From Anomaloglossus baeobatrachus (taxonomy: Eukaryota > Chordata > Amphibia > Anura > Aromobatidae), in assembly GCF_048569485.1 (NCBI RefSeq), contig NC_134356.1:534080556-534144555 (forward strand): a stretch of DNA of 64,000 nt. The letters run 5' to 3'. Shown in pieces: positions 32,431-45,148 of the stretch; the stretch's first letter is position 1; every line of letters starts with the position of its first letter. The translations under genes were made by a program, and so were the position numbers. Under the pieces are notes generated by a model. It made no database searches. It saw only the letters and a list, made by a program, of their open reading frames with translations, and was not told where the DNA came from.

Positions 32431-33130
32431 CTCATCTTGCTATTTGGCCTGTATCCTATGGCACAGAAAAAGATAAACGTTTATACTCACCTTTCCTCAC
32501 TCCCTGCAGCATTGATCATCTTCCCCTCTGTGTCAGCAGCTGCGCCGCTGACCTGTGGGGAGCCGTTGCCCTGCAGCATCGCTCGTCCTCCTGTCTGCCT
32601 GCCAGCTGACCTGTGTGGAGACTAGCGGTGCGCACAGGGATGACGTCATCGCTGTGCTCACCGTTCTCTACACAGATCAGCAGGCTGGCAGATAGGAGGA
32701 GATCGCGATGTTGCAGGGACCGGTGATGGGTGAGTATACTTATTCACTGCCCCCCATGCTGATGATGATGTGCAGGGGGCAGTGAATACAGCCGCACATG
32801 ATCACTCCAGGTTGTAGATGCCAGGGGTGATTACGCGGGCCAGCTCTTTACTATGTGCGCACACCCCCACCCATCATCCCATCCACCTGTCAGCGCCGGC
32901 TTTAGCGCTGAGAGATGATGGGCAGGAGGATGGGCGTGCATATGAAATGAGCGGGCCCATGTGGTCATGGCAGGCGTTGCTACAGTCTGCTCGTGCCACC
33001 GATGACCCGCTCCACCACAGCACCCTAATTCCCGGCTGCAGCCCTACATTCAGACTATAAGACGCACCACCCACTTTCCCCCAACATTTGGGCGGGAAAA
33101 AGTGCGTCTCAAAGTCCGAAAAATACGGTA

Positions 33131-33655
33131 ATAAATATAATTTCTTCCTTGTGTTGTTTTATTTTAGTGGCGAGACTAGCACCTTGTTGGCCTTCACACT
33201 AGTCAGGGTGAGTTCGGGACGAGCAAGGGCCTAGGCACATCATAGCGCACTGGGGGAAGGACCCGTCTAGGGATGTTGATGAGTGCAGGGATTAGCTTCA
33301 GGTGAGTGTTATGAGGTAACCCACTCCCCTTCCTTAGCACCAGGGCTAATCCATTGTATTTTCTCCTTGGTGTACCCTTTTTGTAGCATTGCTTGCCTGG
33401 GATCCTCTTGTGCCCTAGTTTTGCCAGTATCAGTTATACTTCACAAGAATACATAGGTGGTCCTATATGGCCATGTAAAGTTGATCATTCACATAAAACA
33501 GTCATTGGAAAATGGTTGGCCAAATTATTGTTTGTTGGATCTGTTGTATAGACAAAATCGTCAAACAATCTGGCAAAAAAGAGTGCAGACACCATCATAT
33601 TTAAAATCTGTACAATGTTTTTCTACAAAAGTTGGTTGCTATAAAAGAAATTATA
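33131..33655. other. Unassigned sequence
   Basis: No gene or element end recognised between the TIR element and the next TTAA element. Confidence 0.4.
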
Positions 33656-33659
33656 TTAA

Positions 33660-35335
33660 AAAAGTTGTCCAGTTACCAAAACTGATTTTTTTTCTTTCTC
33701 ATAAATCTTACTAATATGTGCCTCTCCACACATGTATCATGTTATTTTACGAATATTACCTTTTATTGTGCTCTAGCAGAACATCCTCATTTCTGGCTCC
33801 AGCTCTGATGGGGTTAATCGCTCTCTTGACTTCCTGGGTTCAGTTACTACAACTTCCATAATCCTTTGCAGTAACTAGCAATCTATCTCACACCCACTCT
33901 AAAGCTGGGTTCACACATAGCGACAGCGACAACGACATCGCTGTTACGTCACCATTTTCTGTGACGTAACAGCGACATTGTAAGTCGCTGTTATGATCGC
34001 TGCTTAGCTGTCAAACACAGCGACGCAGCAGCGATCATAATGACACGCGTCGCTGTTCTGCAACATGTGCAGAGAGCAGGGAGCCGCGCACACTGCTTAG
34101 CACTGGCTCCTTGCTCTCCTAGCTACAGTACACATCGGGTTAATTACCCGATGCGTACTGCAGCTACTTGTGCACAGAGCAGGAGCCGGCACTAGCAGCA
34201 AGAGCGGCGGAGGCTGGTAACGAAGGTAAATATCGGGTAACCAGGGAAAGTTCTTCCCTTGGTTACCAGATGTTTATCTTGGTTACAGCTTTCCGCAGCT
34301 GCCAGACACCGGCTCCTGCTCCCTGCTCGCTTCATTTTGTCGCTCTCTCGCTGTCACACACAGCGATGTGTGCTTCACAGCAGGAGAGTGACGACTAAAA
34401 AATGAAGCAGGACATTCAGCAACGAGCAACAACCTCACAGCAGGGGCCAGCTCGTTGCTGGATGTCACACACAGCGACAGCGACGGGACGTCGCTGCAAC
34501 GTCACAGAAAATGGTGACGTAGCAGCGACGTCGTCGTCGCTGTGTGTGACACCACCTTAACTGTTCCCTCCCCTCAGATCTCCACCAAAACAGTTCCCTC
34601 CCCTCCTTCCTGTGTGCATTGCCTAATCATGGTAATAGAGTTTTTATCATTTGGTCACCTGCACAACAAGTCCCAGAGTGGAGCAAGATAGTGACATATA
34701 GCACACTATGTGTAAGAGCAGAGCATGTCACTGTCTCCACTCTGGGACCTGTGCTGCTGGTAGGATTATATGATCACACTGCCGACACCGCAGGCTCTCC
34801 TGACAGCTGAGCACAGCGGGCGGGTGGATAGTGTGATCATTCACTTGCGTGGCAGGGGGGATTTCAGCTGAGGAAACCCCCCCTGTACTCCACACTGGAG
34901 CCCGCACCTCCCACAGCTGACTGATGGTAAAGCAGAGTGTTCTGCATTCACCCCTGCACACTGGAGCCCGCACCTCCCACTGCTGACCGATGGTAAGCGG
35001 CGCCGCTCTGCATTCACCGCTCCACACTAAAGCTCTCTGGATCCTCCCCTCGATGCTGGGCTGTGACGTGCGGTAGTCACCGCCCACAGCCCAGTCAATC
35101 AGTGTGAGTGGTGCCAGCTTCCTCTGACGTAAGCGTCAAGTTTGAGAGCCCGGAACTTGGTCGGGACATCAGAGGATGCTGGCGGCCACAGCTCCAGGGG
35201 GTCATGTGACAGGCACTGAGCATGCAGGATAGCGCCGCTCAGTGCCAGAACTGGAAATAGAGACCAATTAAGAAGACTCCCAAAATGGTAAGTTACATCC
35301 ATAGACAAAATAAAAAAAATGGGTGAACCACCCCT
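33660..35335. mobile_element. T2/Kolobok-type TTAA element with nested MITE
   Basis: TTAA at 33656-33659 and 35336-35339. The left end AAAAGTTGTCCAGTTACC and the complement of the right end, AGGGGTGGTTCACCCAT, are imperfect matches, and both lead into an AAACTGATTTTTT or ATTTTTTTTA run. The interior is non-coding. A TWA MITE is inserted at 33903-34557; without it the element is about 1.0 kb. Confidence 0.5.
33903..34557. mobile_element. PIF/Harbinger-type MITE, about 655 bp
   Basis: The left end AGCTGGGTTCACACATAGCG and the complement of the right end, AGGTGGTGTCACACACAGCG, share a long inverted repeat rich in GCGAC. TAA lies on both sides (33900-33902 and 34558-34560), fitting the TWA target of PIF/Harbinger elements. 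No coding capacity. Confidence 0.7.
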
Positions 35336-35763
35336 TTAAATACAATGCCATTTGTGGGGGTTTATTGGGCATATTTTCAATTGTTTTGCAAATGTTCTAT
35401 TGATTTTTCATGATCACAATGTTTGGAAAGCAGTAAAGGGATCTGTGTATCATGCAGCATTCAGCGATTGCCAACCGGCAAGATGATGTTTCATAGCATG
35501 TATAGTCAGGCTGACCCGATTTCAGATGCTCACAGAACGATCAGTATTAGATCATTTGGGTCCATAGACTGCCATAGTTCTCGGGAGACCATGTCTCTGT
35601 ACAGTCAGACACGGATATTACACAGTACATAATAGGGACACATATATAAGATTATCTCAGCACAGGAATATTTTTTAAACACATCCAAATGTGGAACTTA
35701 TTATTTTTCCAAGATCTATTGATTAAAATGAACTTTGTTCGTGGGACAACCACTTTAAGTTTC

Positions 35764-36166
35764 TTTAAGGCCTTGGATATATGGCGAGTAAAATCAGACC
35801 AGTTGAATGCGATAAAAAATTCGCATTCCACTCAGACCAATATTACTCTAAGGGGCCGTTCTGAGCTGCGATTTTTTTTAATCAGCCCTAATCAGACTGA
35901 GAATACAATCACAGCATTCTGCGAGTGTCGGAGACGTGTCCCTTGCACCCATATAAGTCTATTGGTGTGAGTGAAACATTGGACTGCACTCGGATGACAG
36001 CTGAGTGCAGTGCGATATATGCATCAGCTGACAATGGAGGAGATGGGGAGATTAATCTCTCCCTCTCCTCCGCAGCTGTGATCAGATCGCAGCCAAGAGT
36101 CATTGGCATAATGCATCCGATACTCTCGCATCGTATGCTATACACTCTTTTGGCCAAGCGTTAAAA
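35764..36166. mobile_element. Possible MITE, about 400 bp
   Basis: AAGGCCTTGGATATATGGCG on the left and the complement of GCTATACACTCTTTTGGCCA on the right form a weak inverted pair. GAGATGGGGAGATTAATCTC gives a small internal palindrome. Boundaries are uncertain. Confidence 0.3.
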
Positions 36167-37010
36167 TATTTCTCGTAACAATAAAAAATAGTTTAGCGAC
36201 ATCATATGCTGCCAATCTGAAATTTTACTCTAATTTTATTATTAACCTAAGCTTCTCAGAAGAAGCAATGTAAACCTTCCTCCCAAAATCTATGCACTGC
36301 AGTTTTCCATTTGAGAAGGACATTTTGTATTGTTCAACTATGGTGGAGGGCATGGGCCAGGCAGTGGTCGTAGTCGTAGTAGCAGGGGACAACAGAGCGC
36401 AGCGCAGGCCTCTGTTAACCCCTCACCTCCCCATCGCCGCACCACACACAGGATAACTCCGCAACCATTCAGACGACATTTTTTTCTCTTCTTCAATAAA
36501 TAAAGTCCAGGCAGCTTTTCCTCTTAACACAAACTTTACTGTTCTTGCACTTCTTCATTACTTCGGCCCACATTCCCCTGGTATCGGTACACATCCCATA
36601 GGGGTTCCTTCTAATTCTACTTGTCATATACAATTTAGCAGCTGTCCGTATTCCAGGCACCGAGGTTCTGTCTGACTCCTCTAAGCCTCTCATTCCTCCA
36701 CCCGACTACACGCTGGCACCAACAAGGTCATTAAGTCTGTTGGACCACTTCACCCCACCCACCGGGGACGCTAATGCATACGAAGGGCTGCAACCGACAG
36801 TGCTCTCCCATCCATGCCATTGCCTGGATTTAGCCATACCCTACTCCTTGAGGGCGCACTGAACTTCAGTTAGGTGAGGAAATCTTTGAGTATTCCGAAC
36901 CAGTCAATTTGGATGCCAGACTCCCGACCATCAGACTAAACCCCTCTTCTTGGGGATGGAGTTAACCAGTCCGGAATGGATCCTGCATGTCACAGCTGAA
37001 GGGGTGACCC
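36167..37010. other. Unassigned sequence, possibly decayed repeat
   Basis: A CGTAGTCGTAGTAGC run near 36370 and an AATAAATAAAG motif at 36496 are the only notable points. No element end is recognised. Confidence 0.35.
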
Positions 37011-37013
37011 TTA

Positions 37014-37595
37014 GGGTCACTTTGCACACTACGACATCGCAAGCCGATGCTGCGATGCCGAGCGCGATAGTCCCCGCCCCCGTCGCAGCTGCGATATCAT
37101 GGTGATAGCTGCCGTAGCGAACATTATTGCTACGGCAGCTTCACATGCACTCATCTGCCCTGCGACGTCGCTCTGGCCGGCGAACCGCCTCCTTATTAAG
37201 GGGGCGAGTCGTGCGGCATCATAGCGATGTCACACGGCAGGCGGCCAATAGAAGTGGAGGGGCGGGACGTAAACATCCCGCCCACCACCGTCCTTCCGCA
37301 TAGCCGGCGTGAGCCGCAGGACGCAGGTAAGGAGATGTTCCTCGCTCCCGCGGCTTCACACACAGCGATGTGTGCTGCCGCAGGAACGAGGAACAACATC
37401 GTAACATCGGTCCTTCCGAAATTATGGAAATGACCGACGCTACACCGATGATACGATTTGGACGTTTTTGCGCTCGTTAATCGTATCAAAAAGGATTTAA
37501 ACACTACGATATCGACTGCGACGCCGGATGTGCGTCACTTTCGATTTGACCCCACCGACATCGCAGCTGCGATGTCGTAGTGTGCAAAGCCCGCC
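37014..37595. mobile_element. PIF/Harbinger-type MITE, 582 bp
   Basis: TTA at 37011-37013 and 37596-37598 flanks termini that share CTTTGCACACTACGACATCG. The interior carries a CCAAT box (37247) next to a GGGGCGGG box and the palindrome GCGGGACGTAAACATCCCGC (37262-37281). The same palindrome recurs in the MITEs at 49292 and 54400. Confidence 0.8.
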
Positions 37596-37598
37596 TTA

Positions 37599-37884
37599 GA
37601 GTAAGAATCTTCAAATGGGGTATTCTCACTGTTTCTCCACTGGGACTCTCCTGTCCTCCTTTCCTCTATATCTGTCTTTTATTTTCCCCAACTCTCCTCC
37701 TCCTACTAATACTCTCTCCCTGCCCACCCAGGTGCCAGGACGGTCATGCTACACTTCTGCCACCTGGTGGCAGTTTTACACAATACATTTACATTTTATT
37801 AAACATGGATCACCAGTGTGCCAGTTACTTCTGCAAGGATGGGCCTAACCCTAATCCCCCTACATAACCATGAATTTTTTCTTA
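37599..37884. other. Unassigned sequence
   Basis: Pyrimidine-rich stretch with no recognised element or gene. Confidence 0.4.
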
Positions 37885-37888
37885 TTAA

Positions 37889-38330
37889 AGGGAATCTGTC
37901 AGCACGTTTTTGCTACCTCATCTGACTGCAACATAATGCAGGCAAGGAGATTCTGAATCCAATGGTGTATCCCATAGATTACTGGATGAAGCCATTCTGA
38001 AAAAATCAAAGAGATCATATTCAGGAACACAGAGGAGCTGCTCCCGCCCACACCAGGCTCTCAGTAGGGATTGTGCATTGACTGTGAGGTGTCAATCACA
38101 GCAGGGGTGGGTTTTTAGTTCTGTAATGTAAATCACAGGGTAATAAACCCTTTACAATTTGTAAACAATAGCTCACAAACTGATGAGAAGCACAGTTGCT
38201 TTTTGTTTTTCAATTCTTAGTAGATTTATGAATTTTGCAGTTATATCAGCTGAGAGGAGTTCAGAAGATGACATATGAAAGAATTAAAAACTTTTCATTA
38301 GAATGAGTTGACTGATGGATTCCCAATTAT
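37889..38330. mobile_element. T2-type TTAA MITE, left part
   Basis: TTAA (37885-37888) followed by AGGGAATCTGTCAGCACG matches the T2 terminus. No matching right end was found, so the copy is probably truncated and its right limit is a guess. Confidence 0.45.
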
Positions 38331-38750
38331 CACATTCTGCAGCCTGAAATGTACAGCTAAACAAGCGCAAAAAAGATCCTGCAAAAGCCAAACAATTGTG
38401 AATGGTAAATTACATGCATTAAAGTCTAGGTTCACTGATATATACAATCTGATCACTCCATTGGAATTTCTATTTAAACCCCCCAAAAATGGGTTTTATG
38501 ACAGAACCTCTTATGAAGCTGTTCAGTATAAAAGGACAAATTGAGTCTAGCTGGTGTCCATTCTGCTGGTGGCCATCTTTTTAAGAGGACACAAAAGGAT
38601 AGATTACTATGCTATTCTGTCTGCCTTAAAAAAAACGCAAGGCTGTTGATGATTTAGACAGAAACCCAGATGCAGAGCTCAGCATAGTGCACTGTACAAA
38701 TGTGAATTTGGCCTAATAATTGTCCCCAAAGGTGTCCAAATATGTACAAG
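38331..38750. other. Unassigned sequence
   Basis: AT-rich DNA without recognised features before the next LTR. Confidence 0.4.
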
Positions 38751-39970
38751 TGTGGCGCCCCTGAGGCTTCCGTCGCCACAGGAACATTGCACCCCATCCA
38801 GCGGTGTGATGTCCCATTCTGGGTAAGGAAAGGAGTGAACGCCGGTCCCCAGGCAAATCTACACCCATTGTTAGGTACACACTGGGACCAGGGACAGTGG
38901 CAGTAACCCTCCCATGCTGCATGCTGGTAGGGGCCGTAAGACCCATCCCTGCTCCTATAGGGTACAGATCATAGCAACTGGGGAGGTGGGAGGAGCCACC
39001 AGAGAGCAGACAGGGAAAGGAAGGTCAAGTTTAGTGAGATAGAGAGAGAGGGGAGAAGGAGGAGGAGGTCTGCGGGAGGCAGACGAGAAGGAGAAGCAGA
39101 AAGAAAGCTCTAGTCAGACAGGAGCTAAGAGAAGAAAGTGACGCTTCCTGGTGAAGAACCTGGGACTCAGAGGGTCCAGGTGACACCAAGCAGAGGAAGA
39201 GAAGGGATTCCAGGGCCACAGAGAGCTTTTGAGCTGGTGGCCTGTTCCACAGGAACATCGGTGGAGGGATCAAGCTGCAACAGGGGACGGTCCCTAGAAA
39301 CCGGAGGAGTGAAAAATCATCTCCAACAGTAAAAACCGAGGCCCAGGGAAAGTTGCAAACTCCCAGGGCCACAGCCCACCGCAGAACCTCTGGAAAAGGG
39401 GCAAATAACCGTCAGGCGAGCTCCCAGCCCAGAGGCTGTTGTGGAGGCCGAGCCAGGTTCATCCTACAAAGGCAAGGTTTAAGGAGACAGCTGCAGACAG
39501 AGACACTTGAGAGAAGGGTACCGGCTTTAATTCCAGGAATTACCCAGGATCGGCGGAGGTCCCTGACAGTGGGTCTCAGCAGTCCAGAGGCACCAGTGTG
39601 CTTAAGCCCAGGAAGTGTGAGTAAAGACCTTGGAATTGCACCCTCTGGTGTTGTCTCAGTTATTGTTTCCTGCATAGACTTCCACCACATCATAGACTCT
39701 CACGAGCACTAACTGTGCCCCGGGGTATTGCTCCACCTGTGGGGAGCAGTACCATCATTGCTGCCATTCCATCGGAGGCCCCATACAGCAGCGGCGGCTT
39801 AATAGCCGCAAACCACAGGTGGCGTCACGACAACCATAAACTTTATTCACCAGCCATATTTAATTGACTCCCACCAGGGCCACGGAGTCGGGCCCCGCCA
39901 CCACTGACGACCCCCGGACTAGTCCGGCCCAGCACCGGGTGTCCCATAGCCCTGGGGTGGGCGAGTCACA
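38751..39970 (+). mobile_element. Solo LTR, gypsy-like, 1.2 kb
   Basis: It starts TGTGGCGCCCCTGAGGC with outer stem GTGGCG/CGCCAC and ends GGGCGAGTCACA. It carries the GGTGGCGTCACGAC core near 39820. Flanks ACAAG and AAGAC do not give a clean duplication. No internal region is present. Confidence 0.65.
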
Positions 39971-41030
39971 AAGACCGATCAGTACATTTGTTATTAAACA
40001 CCAATCATTTTATTTGGTGTGATCACAATGATTCTCCCTTGAAGAACAGTTGTGAGCCCAACAAGAATTCCAGCAATCCTAGCCCTTCATTGTTTCACAC
40101 CGGATGTTTTTGGACCATTTCTATGTGACCACCCACTAAGAGAAGTTTGCTGAACTCCTGTTTTTTTTGACCAAAGGATTCACATTAATTTCTACTTTCT
40201 CAAACTGTCCTTGTTTGGTCTCATATTTTCTTGGTTCTCTGGACTGGAAATAGGCCTGTTCTTGCTTAGTATCAGTCAGTGTTGATGATTTCTAAATGTG
40301 GTCACGACCCTGGTTTGAGAAAAAATGTTGTCAAATTCAGCAATTAATTCTGTGTTGAAAGAAAAAAAATGTGAAAGTGATTGCACTTGAGTGTGACAGC
40401 CTGACATTTGCTATAAATTAGAGCGACCCTGATGTGGCCAGAACTGCTGACAATGCTGTACTCAGTCTAATTAATCTCCATGTGCTGCCACAATAAGCTT
40501 TCTCCACAAACTTTGTACAGAAGCCAGAAATACAAAGTATTTGCCATTTTACTATTAGTTGCCGGATTAACTGTAGATATCTTCCATAGTATGGACGAAA
40601 TAAGATCATTATGTTTATTGTAGTTTATATACTGTAATCCTGATGTCCTGTCCTTAAAATAGGGGTCATCAAAATCTGTTCCATAAGTGTCCACCTCCCA
40701 GCACCACTGCCAGTTTGCTTACTGAAGTGCTGCCATGCCCGCTTTATTGTTTATGGGGCACAGCTCTGGATATTCTCTTACATCAGACTCGGTGTTGTAC
40801 CGGGCTATAATTTGAGTTATACTCCCTTTAGGTTTCCACTGGTCAGATATAGTTGACCTACCGAAAACAGGCTAATAAGTATTGGCCCCTTGTCAGCAAT
40901 AAGTTGTTTTTATTGAATAATCGTACCCTTTATATGATTTACAAAACATTATTGTGTAAGCAGTTCATGTGCATCCAGCAAAATGTAAACTGTATGTGGA
41001 CACAAAGATAGCATTAACACCATCACACTC

Positions 41031-41083
<53 letters not shown>

Positions 41084-41270
41084 TTCATGGAGCTGTCTGG
41101 ATTTAGTGGAATGGGCTCAAAAGCCAAGTCTGTTCTCAACAGAACAGGGCAACTTGTTGAGGGGAAACTATCATGTAAAAAAGGAAATTAACCTGCAGAT
41201 ATGGGGTCAATATGCAAGTTGATAGTGATCTGATATTCTGGTAGCCCCCTGCCAGAGGAGATGATCTCTG
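39971..41270. other. Unassigned sequence with TG/TA microsatellite
   Basis: No coding frame or element ends. A (TG)n(TA)n run occupies about 41031-41080. Confidence 0.45.
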
Positions 41271-41274
41271 TATT

Positions 41275-42469
41275 TGTGTCGCCCTGGAGAAGCCAGGGGC
41301 CACAGAGAACAACACCACAACACCCCACACTCCCAGCAGGCACATCAAGGTCAGACATAAAACCCTTGTTGCCCTCCTCCAGGGGCTGATGATCACACCA
41401 GAAGGTGGGCCAGGCGGTTGGTCCCACCCACCGAGGAGTTCACAGTCCTGGAGGCGGGAAAAACAGACAGTTTAGAGTTTGCAGTGAAAGTAGAAGGAGG
41501 AAAGTGTAGTAGTGGAGAAACTGACTGACAGCGTCCGGGTGTGTGGCCCGGGCGAGACAGCAAGGTTGGCAGACGGTGGTGACCGTCTGCAGGAGTGGCC
41601 GATTGGAGTCTACCGTAAGGACTGTGGATGGGTGGTGGCCCGGCGGTACCGGACCGGTACACAAAGAGAAGCCAGCACCAGTGGCAGGGGCCTTTCGGAC
41701 CCCGGCAAGGCTAGGAGTCACCGTGAATTTGCCGAATCCGTTAGTGAAGGGGACCTCCTGGGTTCCCAAACAGTCAAGTCCCGATAGAAGGCAACAGTCC
41801 AACCTAGTGAGAGAGACACCGCCACCGCCAAGGCAACCGTTTCTCAGGGCCAGCGCCTGCGGGCAAAAGAGGCTCCTCCGGCTCACATCCAAGTTGGGGA
41901 GCGGGATACCGGTGGGAACCCATCGAAACCGTGCAGACAGCGTAGGTGCAGGGAAAAGACAGTAACCGCTAACCTGCCGGGAGAAACAACACTGCAGCCG
42001 CCTGAGGGACCCGTCCATCCAGCCGCTTGTTTACCGTGAACTGTGTCCTCATCATTGGACTGAGTGAGTACCTCCGTGCCGTGGGGCACAGCGCTGCCCC
42101 CGCGTCCCTGCACCTCATCAGGCCCCGCAACCCGCCTGTCATCAATCCCTACCCCATCACCGGGCCCCGGGACAACCAACCCCCTACCCACGGAGGGGAG
42201 AAGTAACAACAAAGCTGCTCCCTGTCACCGCCCCCGGGATCCCCGTCCAGAGCAGCGGTGGTGTCCACAAAATCACCACAACCATGGGTGGCGTCACGGA
42301 CAATATCCCTAAAACCAAACCACCCCTTTTCACTCACGGGCGAGGAGCGCCGCTCGAGTCCCTGGGATCCGGCCCATCGCTCGAGCCACCGAGCAGCAGC
42401 AGCCGCAGAGCAGCGGCAGCCGGACCCGAGCAGTGGGAGAGCGCAGCGTCCCCTCCTCCGCTCGCGACA
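41275..42469 (+). mobile_element. Solo LTR, gypsy-like, 1.2 kb
   Basis: It starts TGTGTCGCCCTGGAGAAGCC with stem GTG/CAC and CCCTGG/CCAGGG, and ends CTCGCGACA. TATT flanks both sides (41271-41274 and 42470-42473), a 4-bp target duplication. It carries GGGTGGCGTCACGGAC near 42288. It is close kin of 209-1519. Confidence 0.88.
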
Positions 42470-42569
42470 TATTCTTTCTGGCAGCTTAGCTTTCAGTCAT
42501 ATAGGTACAGCCAGCACAGTTACAGTCACTACTCATGGCATAGTAAAAAGCAGCTGTAACCACGTCCCG

Positions 42570-42628
42570 ACACTGACTGACAGTCGGCTCTATACTGATA
42601 CAATGTAGAGCTGGCTGTCAGTCAGTGT
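42570..42628. repeat. Imperfect hairpin in unassigned DNA
   Basis: ACACTGACTGACAG (42570-42583) is mirrored by CTGTCAGTCAGTGT (42615-42628), and pairing continues inward (CGGCTCTA against TAGAGCTG). It probably marks the centre of a decayed foldback MITE between 42470 and 43070. A long TA run follows at 42802-42840. Confidence 0.55.
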
Positions 42629-42802
42629 GCTGCTTATTTACAGCCGCTTGTATACTGAGCGCTGATTGAAATACCGCTGGCTGTAGCCCTATGACTGAAA
42701 GCCAGAGTTAATTTCCTCCTGGCAATGAGGTTCTCAGTGTGGTGGCTGCACAGCGCCAGAATGCTATTAACCACATATTTGCAGGGTAATAGGTTTTTTT
42801 TT

Positions 42803-42844
<42 letters not shown>

Positions 42845-43074
42845 GGTTCCCTTTATGTGCCAATCACTGTCAGTAACATTTAAATAATTTTGACACCTCT
42901 CCGAACAGGCTGGGAACATGTTTTTTTCTAAATATTGCAATACTGTATTAGTATTACAGTATATGGTACAAATGAGCAAATGATTGTGGGTTAATGTTCC
43001 ACAATCAAAACCAATAAAAATATTAGATACTCGGCTTTTCCCCAGTTAAAAAAGCCACTCCATAATAACCTTAA

Positions 43075-45036
43075 ATAAGGAAGAACCAGGAGCATTGAAG
43101 GCTAAATGCAAAATTTTATTTGTCACAAAAGTTAAAAAACAATGAATCACACCACAATGTAGAGACTAATAAAAAGTGCTAATATATGTTATATAAGGGA
43201 TGAACACCCACATGCATGTGAAGAACAAAAAAATACAAAGCACGAAAAAAGTATAGTGTCCAAAAAGACCCAGTGAAGCATAAATAGGCAGGATGCCATA
43301 TAAATCACCTTACCATATATAATGACATTATAAATCAACCGCTAATGCGGTAGTAAGTGCAAAGATGACTAATTAGTCATGAAAGCCTAACAGCTTAATC
43401 ATGGATAAATTAATCTTGTCTTTATCCTTCACATGCATATAGAATAATCCTCCAACGCACGTTTCGCTTAATTAGATATCCCTGAGGAAGCTGACATCTA
43501 ATTACGCGAAACGCACATTGGAGGGTTATTCTACACGCATGTGAAGGATAAAGGTGAGATTCATTTCCCCATGGGTAAGCTGTTAGGCTTTCATGATTAA
43601 TTAGTCATCTTTGCACTTACTACCACATTAGTGGATGATTTATAGGGTCACTATATATGGTAAGGTATTTTATATGGAATCCTGCCTATTTAGGCTCCCC
43701 TGGGTCTTTTTGGATACTATACTTTTCTCTTTTGTTTTTTTTTTTCCTTCACATGCATGTGGGTGTTCATCCCTTCTATAACATCTATTAGCACTTTTTA
43801 TTAATGTGATGCCCCTGGACTATCAGGTCGTCACAGGCTATTGTACAATCTGCTCTCCAGTGCAATATCCACCTCCCTCTTGGTTATGGGTCCCCAACTA
43901 CTTGGTGTTGCCTACATCAGCTAATTAAAGTCCTAGGTACACTCTGCATCACACCCACCAGACACACCAGTGGACGGCCTGAGTGGAATAGGGTCGCCCA
44001 CTTGGGGGGTTGGTTAGGGGAGTTCAGGAGTGTCAGGAGTGTTAGTAGTAGTGAGGAGAAGTGTGTTGGAAGTGAAAGAGAGAGGAGGTCAGGAGCCGGG
44101 CTCCTAGGAAGCCATCTAGGTAGTAGACGGTGGTCTGGGCCTAGAGGAGCTGGACCCCCGGTCTCAGGGGATCGTGGCAAGGGGCACGGAACTGTCGAGG
44201 AGGACAGCCGGCGGCCTTGCACCATCACCAGGCTGGGACCAGGGCATGACGGGGTACGTGGACCCTAGGTCAGGGAGTAGCTTTAGGCAACCTGACTATT
44301 TACCCGACGAGAACGGAGCCTTTAAGATCCGCTTTCCACCTGCTACAAAATACTAGCGCAATGAGGGGAATAGGACTTTCCACCAAAACGGTCCAGAAAA
44401 TCCCAAGTGTGAACCCTGAGAGCAAGCTCCCACACTTAGCCATAGTGGGGAACAGGACCCGGCAAGTTCCATACTACTGGGACCAACAGAGAAGTAAACT
44501 TAGTGCCAGGAGGCAGGTCATGGATCACCAGCCAGCATCATTGGGGACGGGACCCGAAGTAGCTCCCCTCAGCGGCAGCGGTATCCAGAACTTTGGTTTA
44601 TCCAGTTGTTGGTGTCAGCTTAATGGACTGAGTGAGTATGAAAGTGACCCCCTTTGCTTCCCATGGCACTCCCCAACATCATCACCGAGTCCTGGGGCAT
44701 TCCCCCTACCCGTAGAGGGGTCTAACACCTGGCTGCCCCATTCCATCATCCCCGGGTACACCCAACTGCAGCGGTGGTACTCCAATTACCCACATAACAC
44801 GGGTGGCATCATGAACTTTAACACAATCCCCTGTAAATACCCCCTTCATTTGAGTGGCCGCATGACTCCCGGGTCCGGAGACCCTCGAGCCACCGCGGAT
44901 CCGGATCCGAGCAGCCCAGCTGCTGGCACGGGGGCGGCACATTAGTCTCTACATTGTGGTGTGATTCATTGTTTTTTAACTTTTGTGACAAATAAAATTT
45001 TGCATTTAGCCTTTAATGCTCCTGCTTCTTCCTTAC
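43075..45036. mobile_element. TTAA foldback element, about 0.8 kb, split by a solo LTR
   Basis: TTAA at 43071-43074 and 45037-45040 flanks ATAAGGAAGAACCAGGAGCA on the left and its near-complement on the right. The arms are long, and the centre lies near 43480 between two copies of the GCGAAACGCAC/GTGCGTTTCGC segment. The uninterrupted left arm keeps the complement of the LTR's insertion site. No coding capacity. Confidence 0.75.
43805..44941 (+). mobile_element. Solo LTR, gypsy-like, 1.1 kb
   Basis: It starts TGTGATGCCCCTGGAC (stem GTGA/TCAC, CCTG/CAGG) and ends GGGGGCGGCACA. TTAA lies to the left and TTAG to the right. The opposite arm of the host foldback reads CTAATAAAAAGTGC, showing the target was ATTAG, so this is a TTAR duplication. 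It is close kin of 60656-61790. Confidence 0.82.
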
Positions 45037-45148
45037 TTAAACATTTTATAGCTGTTGGCAAAACAATGCGTCGGCTGATCATCTGGCCAACAGCTAACTC
45101 TGCCGATTCCTCCATGCACATACAAGTGTGTCGAGTCCGCAGTCGAGG

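Larger units (their letters stand above)
27998..33130. mobile_element. TIR DNA element (ACCGTATTTTT...ACTATAAGACGCAC type) enclosing two other elements
   Basis: The left end reads TACTATTTTTTTAACTATAAG followed by ACGCAC. The right end, read in complement, is TACCGTATTTTTCGGACTTT followed by GAGACGCAC. Both are versions of a vertebrate-wide MITE terminus. Between them lie composite repeat copy 2 and an intact Tc1; without them the element is about 1.25 kb and carries a 17-22-bp array. No transposase is encoded. Superfamily and target duplication are unresolved. Confidence 0.6.
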
